Assembly (NCBI GenBank): GCA_030765065.1
Contig: CM060986.1
Location: forward strand, 72,967,573 to 73,031,572
Direction: 5' to 3'
From: Deroplatys truncata
Taxonomy: Eukaryota > Arthropoda > Insecta > Mantodea > Mantidae
Length of the DNA stretch: 64,000 nt
Part shown: piece after piece, positions 53,325 to 64,000 of the stretch
Layout: every line of letters begins with the position of its first letter
How positions within the stretch are numbered: the first letter of the stretch is position 1
Translations under genes and position numbers: made by a program
The notes under the pieces: model-generated
Databases searched by the model: none
What the model was told of the DNA's origin: nothing
The model's input: only the letters and a program-made list of their open reading frames with translations

Positions 53325-54700
53325 TAATGCAAATCTCTATCATAGCAATCAAAGACGTACAATAACAGCATGAGTGCTAAAGAACTCGAAAGGTTAAAAG
53401 GTGCATCAACTTTCTAATGAAATACATCCTAATACGTTAGGACAGCTTTTGGAAGTGGTTAGCCTGTGATGGCTTTGACATTTAAAGGTAAGATACATGT
53501 TGCCGAGTTTGTGTTCACAGCATTTTTTTTAAAATGAGTGGTTTTAAGCATGGGTTAAGCACTATTATTATATAATTGTATTTAATTATGCTTGCAATTT
53601 ACATTTGAGTTCTTCATTAAGAATGTTATTTCTCTATAAAGCGGCACTTGACTTATTTGAGTTTTAACCATTCATAATATAAGAAATGAATCAAATTTCT
53701 GATGGATTTGCTGAAAAAGTTAATGAAATGCAAGGATTTAAATTTTTCAAAGACTTCTTGCAGGAACGTTATGGACACCAAGTTTTAAGATAGAAATTGA
53801 TCCCCAAAGAGGTTTTATTTAAACAAAAATTGGATTTAGAAGCAAATATGTGACAAATGATTATTAAAGTTTTCTAAAAGCTTTCAGGTAAATTTTCTCA
53901 TTTACCCGAAGTAAATTTGGTTCATTTTATGAAAACAGCATTTGGGTCTAATACTAGATGTTGAGAGGTAGCGTTGAGGTAACTTCAATTTTACCATGTG
54001 TCATAAAAATAAATTTCATTCATTTAACTGAAAGTAAATTAAAAGCAGAAAAGCAATAAAGGGCTATAAATGGTTAATTAAGAGAATATATTGTTCAGTT
54101 AAAAGCTCTTTTCAGTAGTAATAAAATGCTTTAGTTTGTTTTTTACGTAATTGCAATAGAAATTAGATTTTTAGTATAAATTTATAGATGCTATAGTGTG
54201 GCAATGATTACTCCATATATTTTATAAAAAATACTTAAATGCAAGAGAGCAAATGGTTTCATTGCCATCTGCCTAATATTAGATACCAACCATATTTTAT
54301 AAATAAAATAGAAAATAACCAAACTCACATTCAATTGCTGTGACTATAGCCTCAAAATTCCTAATGGCATAAATAATGTTTTGTCAAGTGTAACCTTAAA
54401 CCTCACACCATGAACAACATAAATGTTTAATTGAAACTTGATAAGTACAAATTTGACAAATTAGGTGGGAGAAAATAAATTCAAGTGCATACTAGGATTT
54501 TAAAAGTTTTTCAGAGAATCACACTTCTAATGCACATTTATGGTTCAGGACTAAAATGTTGAAGATTTAATCTCATTAAGCTAATAAAAATAGGTAATTT
54601 ATGTGTAAGCTGGCTTCTTAAAAAAAATCTGAAGTGTTGTATTCAGGTGTTTCTATAACCATTATCATTTATTTTTATTTACCATCTAAGAAGTCTTCTT
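53325..54700. other. Intronic, no feature recognised
   Basis: AT-rich. A 36-codon open stretch from 53687 (MNQISDGFAEKVNE...) has no recognisable similarity. Confidence 0.4.
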
Positions 54701-55159
54701 GTGACCATTTATTTTTCTATCTACTTCATGTAAATTGAGAAAAAACATTTGCAGAAATAGCTTCATTGCATATTTCATTCTAGGTATAAGGGGAATTGAG
54801 GAAATTGAATCGGTATTAAAATGTTGAAAAGCAGATCACTTAATGCTACCCGTGTAATTCCATACTCTTTTGGTGACATCACGAGAAACAACTGAATTAT
54901 GAGAGCACTTTAAGCAAGTGGAATTCTGAAAAATTCAAATGAGTGATAATGGATATCTCAAATTCTGATGCCACAAAAAAGTTACTGAATATAAATTGTG
55001 TGTTTTAAAGAGATCTGCATTTTTTTGTGTAGTACATTTTTATCTATCGTAAGATTTACCAGTTATTAAAAATTATACAAAATACCTTCTGCATGAAGAG
55101 AACTTCACATGTTATACCCAGGAAAATGGACATTTTCTCATGCAAGTATCTCAAATATA

Positions 55160-56480
55160 CGAGGGTAATCCCAAAAGTAAGGTCTCCAATTTTTTTTAAA
55201 TACAAAGAAACTTTTATTGTCAACAAATGGTACATAGTTTTGAAGCTTTAACATTTGTCTATTTTTCCACATAATTACCATTTCGGTCGATGCATTTTTG
55301 TAGACGCTGTGGCAGTTTTTGTATGCCCATGTCATACCAGCTTGCCGCCAAGCTCTTGAAAAAGTGATGGACCTCATTTTTCACTTCGTCGTCACCGAAG
55401 CGCCTTCCAGCCAAGTGTTCTTTCAACTTGGGAAACAAGTGGTAGTCACTGGGTGCTAAGTCTGGACTATAGGGTGGATGGGTGATGGTTTCCCATCCAA
55501 ATTGTTGCAGAAGATTCATGGTTTGACGGTCGGTGTGGGGGCGAGCATTGTCATGGAGAAGGCTTATGCCCTTGCTCAACATTCCTCTTCTACGGTTCTG
55601 AATTGCCCGTCTGAGTTTTTTTAATGTCTGACAATACCTGTTGGCATTTATTGTTGTCCCAGGATCCATAGTCGACCAACAATATCCCCTTTCGATCCCA
55701 AAACACAATTGCCATGACTTTACCTGTAGACAGTGTTCTCTTGAATTTTCGCAGCTTGGGTGAACTGGAATGCCGCCACTCACGTGATTGTTGTTTGGTC
55801 TCAGGTGTGAAGTGGAAAGCCCAGGTTTCATCACCCGTGACTATTGAATCCAAAAGGTTGTCCTTTTCGTCTGCATAGCGTTGAAGGAATTGGCGGGAAG
55901 TTTCAGCGCGTTGCCTTTTGTGATCTTCTGTTAGCATTCTTGGGACCCATCTTGCACACACCTTCCGAAATTTTAACTCTTCAATCAAAGTCCGATGAAT
56001 AGTGCTTCGAGAAATCTCAGGAACAACAATGCAGAGCTCATCGAGAGTGATCCGCCGATCTTGAAGCACAATTTGTTCAACCTTTGCGATTGTTTCGTCA
56101 GAAATGGACGGTCTCCTGCATCTTTCCTCGTCATGAATTTCCGTGCGACCATTTGCAAATTCTCTACACTACTTGCGGACATTTTTGACATCCATACAAG
56201 ACTCTCCATACACTTCCATCAACTGTCGAATTTCGACAGGTTTAACCGCTTTTGCACTCAAAAAGTGAATAACTGCGCGAACTTCGCACCTGGCGGTAGT
56301 GGCTAACGAGAGCTCCATTATAACTGGCTGCCAAGCCAAGACTGAGGGCGCTAAGGGATGTGCGGTGGTTTCGGAAGATAGTGGGGGGAGGAAGGAAAAA
56401 AGCAGTATGGCCAACATCCACAGAAACAGTTTCCCTGCGATCCCAGCGCTTTGGAGATCTTACTTTTGGGATTATCCTTG
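55160..56480 (-). mobile_element. mariner element M3, nearly intact
   Basis: 1321 bp, with inverted termini CGAGGGTAATCCCAAAAGTA (left) and CAAGGATAATCCCAAAAGTA (complement of right), each followed by AG.TCTCCAA. TA lies on both sides. The transposase is on the minus strand with few lesions, so it is the youngest mariner here. It is inserted in R1. Confidence 0.9.
55259..56318 (-). pseudogene. mariner (DD34D) transposase, M3
   Basis: Starts MELSLATTARCEVRAVIHFL at 56318 and ends RNGNYVEK at 55259, about 350 codons, the usual mariner length. I can place two lesions: a TAG at 56169-56171 where the family has Trp (K-stop-CREF), and a frameshift near 55670 just after a KGILLVDY motif. Between the lesions the protein is clean. 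It includes SIVTGDETWAFHFTPETKQQ (first catalytic Asp). Past the shift come LLHDNARPHT (second) and PPYSPDLAPSDYHLF, whose last Asp is 34 residues after the second. All three catalytic residues are kept. Confidence 0.88.
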
Positions 56481-56514
56481 TATATATTTTTAATAATCGT
56501 CAATAAGATCAAAA

Positions 56515-56920
56515 AATAATTCTAGAAGATAAAACAATAGAACAAGTCTCCAACTTTAAATATCTAGGTTTCAAATTTACTATGCGATTTGAAACACAAA
56601 AACACATTTATACAAAGTTGTTAAAATTTCAACAGTTGTATGTGATGCAAATCATAGAACATTAAGATGAAAAGAAAGGAAACAAGAATAAGGTTCTATA
56701 AAAAATGGCTGTTCCTTTACTTCTTTATGGTAGTGAAACTTAAGTGATTAGTAAGAAAATTAATATGTAGTAGAATTCAGAGGGCAGAAATGACTTTGAG
56801 AAGGACTAATGGCTGCACAAGACCTAATCACGTGCAAAATGAAGACATCAGAAATGAATTAGGTATATTCCATACCTGATCAAATTCAATATCGAAATAA
56901 TTGGAAAAAGCTGTAGTAGA
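56515..56920 (+). pseudogene. LINE ORF2 fragment, end of RT domain
   Basis: Reads TIEQVSNFKYLGFKFTMRFE, later KMAVPLLLYGSET and, after stops, AEMT..RRTNGCTR and EDIRNELGI. These are the typical pieces after the reverse-transcriptase palm in insect LINEs (F.YLG, LLYGSE.W, R.AEM.FLR...G). The Trp after GSET is a stop. Heavily decayed; no YxDD box is present. Confidence 0.65.
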
Positions 56921-57729
56921 AGCAAAAATGGTCTATGGATCAAAGATAGGGGGAAGTGACAAAGGATGGGAGATGATTGATAAAGTATATAGATCGTTCT
57001 GTAAATGTATGTTAGGTTTATCTATTTCATCACCTAATGGAGCAGCAATGTTGGAGTTGGGAAGAGTAGGTAGCAAGGGCATGATAGTAGAAAGGATACT
57101 TAAATATTGGCATAGATTGAAATCATTGGACGAGCATAATATCTTGAGGCAATGTTTAATAATACAAGAAAAATCCAGTAATGGATGAACTGGGCTCAAG
57201 GAATAAGGAGAGTGTTACAGGAAATAGGAATGGGAGGAGTGAGAGGGGTTAGTTAAAGGTTTCTGGAAAGAAGTGAGGAACAGAGTAGAAGATATAGAGA
57301 AACAAGAATTATTTCAGTGTCTGGAAGGAAAGAAAAGTTTGGAACTATATAGACAATTAAAGGTGGACTGGGGAACAGAAGTATGTGGATGTAGGTAATA
57401 GGTTAGTGAGAGAAGGGTGCGCCTGGTCTAGATTAAGTGCATATAGGCTAAGGGGAGATAAGAAGGGAGCGAATTTGAATAGGTGTCCTTGTGGAGAGGC
57501 AGATAGTGATTTGCATTATATAATTGAATGTGAAGAAACCAAGTTGTGGAGAGATCAGTTTTTACCTAAAGAATGGGAGAATGTTAACAAAGAAGTATTA
57601 AAAGTTAGGATAATGAAAATACAAAAGGAGAGGGATATAAAAAGAATAGGAGAATATATGGAGAGAGTAAGAGAAAAATGGTTTAGAAAAATAAAGCAAT
57701 ATGAATTTATGACCCACATGCATAAATAA
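56901..57729 (+). pseudogene. LINE ORF2 C-terminal fragments with zinc knuckle
   Basis: The frame 56901-57188 gives MVYGSKIGGSDKGWEMIDKV, CKCMLGLSISSPNGAAMLEL and ILKYWHRLKSLDEHNI, the post-RT region of another LINE lineage. The frame 57385-57729 gives YRLRGDKKGANLNRCPCGEA and DLHYIIECEETKLWRDQFLP, a C-x-C..H-x4-C knuckle close to the C-terminus of such proteins. The intervening ~200 bp has stops. It belongs to the same kind of element as the scrap at 31264 and joins directly to the LINE piece before it. Confidence 0.7.
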
Positions 57730-57843
57730 CCACAGTGTTAAACTGCATGCTGGACTAAAGAAAGAAAAAATAGCAACTCAAAGTAATGTATTAAAAATTG
57801 TAAGAATTTTGTATAGCATTATGGAAATAAATATATATATATA

Positions 57844-57855
57844 TACATACATACA

Positions 57856-57887
<32 letters not shown>

Positions 57888-57909
57888 CATACATACATAC
57901 ATACATACA

Positions 57910-57941
<32 letters not shown>

Positions 57942-58746
57942 CATACATACATACATACATACATACATACATACATACATACATACATACATACATACAT
58001 ACATACATACATACATACATACATACATACATACATACATACATACATACATACATACATACATACATACATACATACATACATACATACATACATACAT
58101 ACATACATACATACATACATACATACATACATACATACATACATACATACATACATACATACATACATACATACATACATACATACATACATACATACAT
58201 ACATACATACATACATACATACATACATACATACATACATACATACATACATACATACATACATACATACATACATACATACATACATACATACATACAT
58301 ACATACATACATACATACATACATACATACATACATACATACATACATACATACATACATACATACATACATACATACATACATACATACATACATACAT
58401 ACATACATACATACATACATACATACATACATACATACATACATACATACATACATACATACATACATACATACATACATACATACATACATACATACAT
58501 ACATACATACATACATACATACATACATACATACATACATACATACATACATACATACATACATACATACATACATACATACATACATACATACATACAT
58601 ACATACATACATACATACATACATACATACATACATACATACATACATACATACATACATACATACATACATACATACATACATACATACATACATACAT
58701 ACATACATACATACATACATACATACATACATACATACATACATAC
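57844..58746. repeat. (CATA)n microsatellite, ~0.9 kb
   Basis: Follows an (AT)n run. There are two interruptions (CATATACAT) near 57884 and 57938, about 54 bp apart, then an unbroken run of about 200 units to 58746. It is open in several frames (YVCM/YIHT translations), which are not genes. Confidence 0.97.
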
Positions 58747-58747
58747 T

Positions 58748-58775
58748 AGATAGGTACATGGTAGAGAAAGTAAAA
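58748..58775 (-). repeat. R1 terminal scrap
   Basis: GGTAGAGAAAGTAA, as at the end of reverse R1 copies, directly after the microsatellite. Confidence 0.4.
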
Positions 58776-59186
58776 GAACATGGACTCACTATCTTAAGAC
58801 TTGTGTTTACCAATTAGGTAAAATTAATTTTTAGGAGTATTAATTCATTTTTTTGCATGTAATGTAATGAAAATTACCATATATATGTTGTACTCAATTA
58901 CATTAGCATCTGTTTTCAAGCAGATTAAATCTAGAAACAACAGGACCAGGTGTCACTATGATATGCTATAGTTTGACAGTCTATACTTGCCTAATACTTG
59001 TATTTAAAAATAGTGAATACTGGAAAGTGGATTTAATATGAAGTATACTTTACTCCAAGGCTTCTGATGCATGCAGAGCATGGACTTGCATCTTAAGGAT
59101 CCCAATGAGTTAATCTTAGCTTGACATAAGCAGTCATCTTCCAAGTATTTCATGCAAAATGGCATGAATGCTATACTTTTGTTTAG
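58776..59186. other. Intronic, no feature recognised
   Basis: About 400 bp of AT-rich sequence between the R1 terminal scrap and the next SINE. Nothing identifiable. Confidence 0.4.
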
Positions 59187-59473
59187 GTCATCTTCCGCAG
59201 GTTACCCTGCTAGCCTCTAGTTTACGAGGTCGCAAGTTCAATCACGGCAGAGGGCAATGGATTTGTTCGGGCGTAAAAATCCTAACATGGCTTCCTTTGG
59301 AAGGGAAGTAAAGCAGGTGGTCCCATGTAGATTACAACATGTAAAAGAACCTCAAGCCTGATAACGAGGCCTCTGAGCAAAATTTCCAGTCTTTCACGTC
59401 CAATATAGAATGGGACACTAAAGACCACAGCAGTTAAAGAGCGGCCGTAAATAAAACTCAATTTAATTTGTTT
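59187..59473 (+). mobile_element. S1 SINE, plus strand
   Basis: Degraded A box, B-box-like GGTCGCAAGTTCAATCACGG, the CCTCAAGCCTGATAACGAGG block and an AAACTCAATTT tail. The near-duplication TTTTGTTTAG / CTTTGTTTAG flanks it (59177-59186, 59474-59483). Confidence 0.8.
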
Positions 59474-59610
59474 CTTTGTTTAGTTTATGGTTCTGCTAGT
59501 ATGGAGCACTTTGTGCCTCTTGTTCTTGGAGCTCACACTGAAGAGCCAACATTTGAGTGAAAAACACAGCTAGCTTTAGTGTGTTGCAGTAAAACGACCT
59601 GTGTTTCGAC

Positions 59611-59955
59611 ATTTACCCAAGGTTAAGCTTACAATGTTTAGGTTAGTGTATATACTGAACTGGATTCAAATAGTTTTAATGATATCGATATGGCCAGTAA
59701 AGGAGCTGAGAGCAAATTTCAGACACCTGCCTAAATCTTCAGTAAAAACATTGCTATTCTCACGATTTACACTAATAGGTTTGGGTTGGCAGTTTCTTCT
59801 GAGCATACACAGTAGTAACAAGATGGAGTACATTGAAATTCTGCAATGATTTTGCTATGAAAGAAATTGTCTTAAAAAGAGTGGGTAAGCGGATTGCGGG
59901 CTGTGTAAGTGCTCACATCTCCTCTTAAAACCTGTCTTATATGCATTTTCATTAT
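59611..59955 (+). repeat. R3 repeat, copy b
   Basis: Second R3 copy: CCAAGGTTAAG, 'taaaggagctgagag', TTGGGTTGGCAGTTT, GTCTTAAAAAGAG, CTCACATCTCCTCTTAAAAC. Copies differ by many substitutions and small gaps. Confidence 0.6.
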
Positions 59956-62135
59956 TTTCATCTCCGCTTTTCTTTCTTTCTTTCCCGCTTTACCCCAAAA
60001 GCTATTAAAACAAAATTAATGAAATTTATTTACAAAATTGTAAAAACTACTTAATGCATTGAGGAAATACAGTAGTAATTAAAAACAATTTCTTTTGTTT
60101 TTAAGGAAATTGCACAGAAATCCATTACAAAATTTCAGGCTTGCTATAGATCAATGTTATTGGAAGTGAAGTTTGCTTGAAACATCCTAACCTGGTGTTA
60201 CATGAGTGGATTTTTAAATCTTGAATTATTTTAATTTCATTTATATCCTTACACACTTTTGCGTGAAATATATATGCATCCTTAGGCCAAATTTAGAAAG
60301 AAAAAGTATTAAACTCTCAAGGTGTAAATGTGTGTAAATTCTGCTGTTTTTTTTTTTTTCTTTCTTTTCTTTCTTCCTCCCTCCCTCCTGTCATCTTGTT
60401 CTAGCAGAATGTTTAAATATTCTTCTCGTTTACGCTAAAAAACATAATTTCATAAAGTCCCTTTGATGTAAATAGACCAAAACTCTCTTAATATCAGTAT
60501 TTACAAAAATACAATAACGTTAGCAGATGTTTCATTGCTCCTTAAATAATCCATAGTCCTCCAAATTTTAAAAATTCACATAGTATACTTTACCAGCAAA
60601 AGAAATATATAAATGGACAAGTAATACAGCTTAATAGAAGCTGTGTACTAAAATGCAAATGTTTTGTTTGGGTAAAACAAGGAATTAAGGAAATTATACA
60701 GCAAACAATGAGGAATTTATTGCCACAACAACAGGCAGTTTTGTATATAAGTATGTGCCTTGGAAATCTGAATTAATTCTTAATGACAGGCATATTAGGT
60801 GCTACTACACATTAATTAGCCTCAAGAACTTGGTTCCATATAAAAAATTTACTAAAAGCAATAAACACCCATATCCTCAGTATAGATCAGGCATCTGTCA
60901 ACTATAATGACTGTAACGTGATATACATCACACATATGAAAAGAAATTGGAAATCAAGAAAAGTGAGCATATCAGAAAGTGAATGACAAGCAAACAGAAA
61001 ATTCTGCAACAATTGAACATTTTTGGGGTGCAGGCCATGAATGAAATTAATCAAACTTTTAAAGTCCATCAATAAACCAGGAATCTTCGGCATGTGGAAA
61101 ACATGAACAAGGACCCTTTTATGAACTTCAACATCCTTTTCTGTGATTTTGTTATGGATGCCAGAGATCTTGGCATCAATAGAAACCAACAAATCCACCA
61201 TGAGTCAACAGTTGCACTTGAACTTGGGATGGGAGTGATTGTTGCCAAAACAAGTCTTGATTCATGGTAAATGCATGTGAATTCATAGCGTTACTATAAC
61301 AGACCCCTTGTAATTATTAAAATCCTAATCTGCCATTACCATCTTTGTAACCCCAAGCCTCCCAAAATTAACAAAACACTATTCCAGCTTCTTAAAAAGC
61401 AACAGGGTACATGGTCTACCATTATGTCTCTGTAGAACTGAAAAACTTTTAATTTTTGTGAAATCTGCATTACTTGAAAAATGATTCCTGTTCTCTAAAT
61501 GTTGCAAATAAAAATTTTTGTGAACTTAGATTTGAGATTGGTTTATGTAATAGTTATTTGTAATACAGGCATTTTATTTGTCAGTAGAAATCCTATGGGC
61601 AAAATAAAATTACTTTTAAGATGTGTGACACACTTTTTAGACAGCCCTGAAATTTCTAAAATAACAAAATGATACTATATTGATTCCAGGCCTAAATGTA
61701 ACCAAGAGAACTGCGATCTACATTCTACACTAGTATATCAAGAATGTAGATGAGTTGATTCATGTGTCTTGTGTTAAAAGTCCTATTTTTAATTCCAGCT
61801 CTGGGAAAAAAAATTGCCTAAGAAGTATTTGCAGCACATGTAAGAAGCTTGATTATACATAAACCATGATAATTTCTGTTTCATTGGCAATGACATGTAG
61901 TTTCCTTTGCCTGTGATATTATTAAACATCATTTGGAATTGATGGTTTGGAATTTTGAGTGTGTGTCTACCTAGGGCAATGAATCTGGCAGGTGAAAATT
62001 TATGGTTCTTAAAAATATTAAATGTTCATTTGGTGAATATAAACCACTTAATATTTTGCATATCATTTGGAGGATTTGTATTCACAGCTGTATAGAGTGT
62101 TTTTCTTGATTGGCAAAACATTTTTTCTGCTGTTT
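59956..62135. other. No gene recognised
   Basis: About 2.2 kb of AT-rich sequence with a CT-rich tract at 60345-60392. A 99-codon minus-strand frame at 60902-61201 has no domain or recognisable similarity. Confidence 0.45.
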
Positions 62136-62140
62136 AACTG

Positions 62141-62813
62141 TAGTAGAAGTATTGCATTCCAAATACAAATTCTGTTTGGAGATTTCACTAGAAATACACA
62201 TTTTGAGGTACCTTGAATTAAAAGAAGAGCATTTTAGAAAGAGAGCATGCGTGTGTGTGGGAGGGGTTGTGTTAGAGAGAGAGAGAAAGAAAGAATTGAG
62301 TTTTATTTATGGATGCTCTTTTATCAGGCTTAAGGTTCATTTAGGTGCTGTAAGTCTACGATATGGGACCATTGGCTTTACTTCCTTTCCAAAGGAAGAC
62401 ATGCTAAGGATTTTACCCCCAAAAAATCCATTGCCCCGAACCAGGTTTGAACCTGTGACCTCGGGAACTGGAGGCTAGCATGGTACTACTAGACTATGGA
62501 GGACGACAGAGAGACACCATAACTCAAAAATGAAAATTGGATAAATATCAATTTTGGTATTTAAGTTCAGTATCTTCAAAAGATGCAACACGAACATTTT
62601 CAAGAAAATCCCTCTACACCAGACTACCCTATTTGGAGAACATTTTTTATTTCCTTTAATTAAATATTAAAGATATTCACATGACAAGTAAAATGTATGT
62701 CTGGAATTTTCTGGCAATAGCCAGTGAAGTCCCCTTCATTTGGAATGATTTTTGTATGGTAAACAGAGATAATTTCCTTATAATTTTTTGTGCTAAGTTG
62801 CTGTTCGGTTTTT
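62141..62813 (+). repeat. R1 repeat, forward, with SINE insertion
   Basis: 'Gtagtagaagtattgcattcc' opening, split by a SINE at 62290-62507. It resumes with CATAACTCAAAAATGAAAA and stops at the next copy. Confidence 0.65.
62290..62507 (-). mobile_element. S1 SINE, minus strand, internally deleted
   Basis: Tail AATTGAGTTTTATTTATGG at left, then a jump to TTATCAGGCTTAAGGTTCA (the block CCTCTGAGC.. and its neighbours are missing). At right it has B box CAGGTTTGAACCTG and A box GTAGTACCATGC. Confidence 0.78.
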
Positions 62814-63645
62814 ACTTTCTCTACTACTTACCTGTAGTAAATAGAAGTATTGCATATCACCTAAAAATTTGATTTGGAGATATACTAGAAATACACATTT
62901 TTAGGTTTCCTGAATCCAAAAAGAAGCTTTTTTGGAAAAGTTCCATATGTGCATGTCTGTTAATCAAAAAATGAAAAGTTGGATAAATCCCAAACTTGGT
63001 GAGAGTGTTCAGTATCTTCTAAAAAGTTATACAGATTTTAAAAAATCCCCGCACCCCAAAGTTACCCTTTTGAACAAGTTTTTTTATTGCTTTCTATTTC
63101 CTCAAAAAAATGGCTGTAATTATTGATTAAAATACCATCCATTTTAGATATTTACAGGACAAATAAAATGTATATCTTGAATTTTCTATGAATAGCCTGT
63201 GAAGTTCTCTGTATTTGGAAAGATTTTTGTATAATTTTGTAAACTATAAGAGAGACAAAAACATACTACACAGAAAATGTACACCTCTTTAAAAAAACAA
63301 TTTATTTCACATAACCCTTTCTCTTTGCTATTAGTCATTTCAAAGATATTTGTTACTGATTTGAAATTTTCATGTTTTGTCAGTTTTTAAAGTGATCATT
63401 TGTTTTTGAGATGTCGTGGAAAGAATAAGGAATTTCAAAACCAGCCTATAACAATCTGAGTTTATAACATTTGACTATAACTTTTGCATACAATGAATGC
63501 GTACATAATTGAACTGTTTCTGCAATACTTAGATAAATTAATATGAATTATAAAGAAAAATAAGCTTTTGTAAGAATAGTTTGTAGAAGCGATATAAACA
63601 TAAATGATAGCGACTAGAGAAAGTCTTGCGAATATAACACATGAT
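62814..63645 (+). repeat. R1 repeat, forward, tandem to the previous copy
   Basis: Starts ACTTTCTCTACTACTTACC and ends CTAGAGAAAGTCTTGCGAA with the 'aacacatga' block. It starts exactly where the preceding copy breaks off. Confidence 0.7.
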
Positions 63646-63889
63646 ATCCCTTTATCTCTTTTGTATTCTGCATTTAACGTTTAAGGCCAGAATGATAGTT
63701 TTAACGTTGGAATAGTTGCTCATCTGCAACACTTATTCACGTGTGGTTATAGTGGTTGGATTTTTGTTACTTTTTTATTTTTTAAATGTTGATTCACACA
63801 CATTTACAATATTATTAATACTTTTAGACTTGAGGATAGGAAACAGTTGTACTCCTAACTAAAGAAATATTCCCCTTTCAAGCTATAAA

Positions 63890-63950
63890 TTGAATTCAAG
63901 ACTTCTGGATTTAGAGATAATATTCTAATCACTAAAGCACAGAGGCATTT
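63890..63950 (-). repeat. tRNA-like fragment, minus strand
   Basis: The minus strand shows TGTGCTTTAGTGATTAGAAT (A-box region) and AGTCTTGAATTCAAT (B-box-like). Weak. Confidence 0.35.
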
Positions 63951-64000
63951 GGCAATGCCCCTATGATTGGCAGACATATGCATTGTTTAAAATTATCCAA

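Larger units (their letters stand above)
54703..56510 (-). repeat. R1 repeat, reverse, split by mariner M3
   Basis: R1 opening and central blocks lie at 54703-55159. The sequence continues after the mariner at about 56481-56510 with a decayed 'aatcgtca' block. The distal third is missing. Confidence 0.6.

Noticed and set aside
57778-58813. Open frames of 305-340 codons on both strands (YVCM and YIHT repeats)
   Set aside because: They are translations of the CATA microsatellite, which lacks stops in several frames. There is no promoter, domain or codon bias.
60902-61201. 99-codon minus-strand frame
   Set aside because: AT-rich sequence, no recognised family, no promoter or splice context.
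1-64000. CRISPR array, operons or other bacterial features
   Set aside because: Spliced E2 exons, SINEs and mariner-type elements show that this is eukaryotic nuclear DNA. No spaced short repeats fit a CRISPR array.

Overview
This window looks like nuclear DNA from an insect with a large, repeat-rich genome. It is AT-rich and gene-poor. It carries mariner, Sailor, hAT, gypsy and non-LTR elements and several tRNA-derived SINE families. One host gene is recognisable: the first three coding exons of a ubiquitin-conjugating enzyme of the UBE2G1 (Ubc7-like) family, with GT/AG introns, on the + strand at 46182-46891. The species cannot be fixed from sequence alone. The abundance of DUF4817-type transposases would fit a polyneopteran such as a cockroach, termite or stick insect, but that is inference.

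Layout. 1-9 kb is dominated by copies of one ~0.87 kb repeat, called R1 here (termini ACTTTCTCTAC), carrying SINE and fold-back insertions. 9-20 kb holds a mariner scrap, an internally deleted gypsy element (9712-11176), a large fold-back element built from a DUF4817-type transposase (13928-15512), a GC-rich coiled-coil relic (16.2-17.06 kb) and two mariners lying end to end (17287-19856). 20-31 kb is nested R1 copies, a hAT-like zinc-finger relic, a 737-bp TIR element and a hAT MITE. 31-35 kb holds a LINE scrap, another fold-back, a 1.1-kb TA-flanked element and a 1.3-kb non-autonomous hAT. 36170-38482 is a complete-looking Sailor (DD82E) transposon with an uninterrupted 471-codon transposase. 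38.8-41.6 kb holds a BED/CGGBP1-like zinc-finger pseudogene and DUF4817 transposase relics. 42.3-44.3 kb is an R1 copy split by a solo LTR, then a palindromic MITE. 45.9-46.9 kb is the UBE2G1 promoter and 5' exons. 46892 to the end is intron 3 of that gene, or beyond it, filled with duplicated repeats, a nearly intact mariner (55160-56480), LINE remains and a ~900-bp CATA microsatellite.

How it works together. Apart from UBE2G1, almost every feature is a mobile element or a relic. Insertion order can be read from target-site duplications. R1 is the oldest layer. It was invaded by a SINE, mariner, a solo LTR and other R1 copies, and one of those SINEs was in turn invaded by a fold-back element. 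The Sailor transposase is the only autonomous-looking element here. The most notable items are the intact DD82E element and the family of fold-back derivatives that carry two inverted copies of a transposase 3' end.
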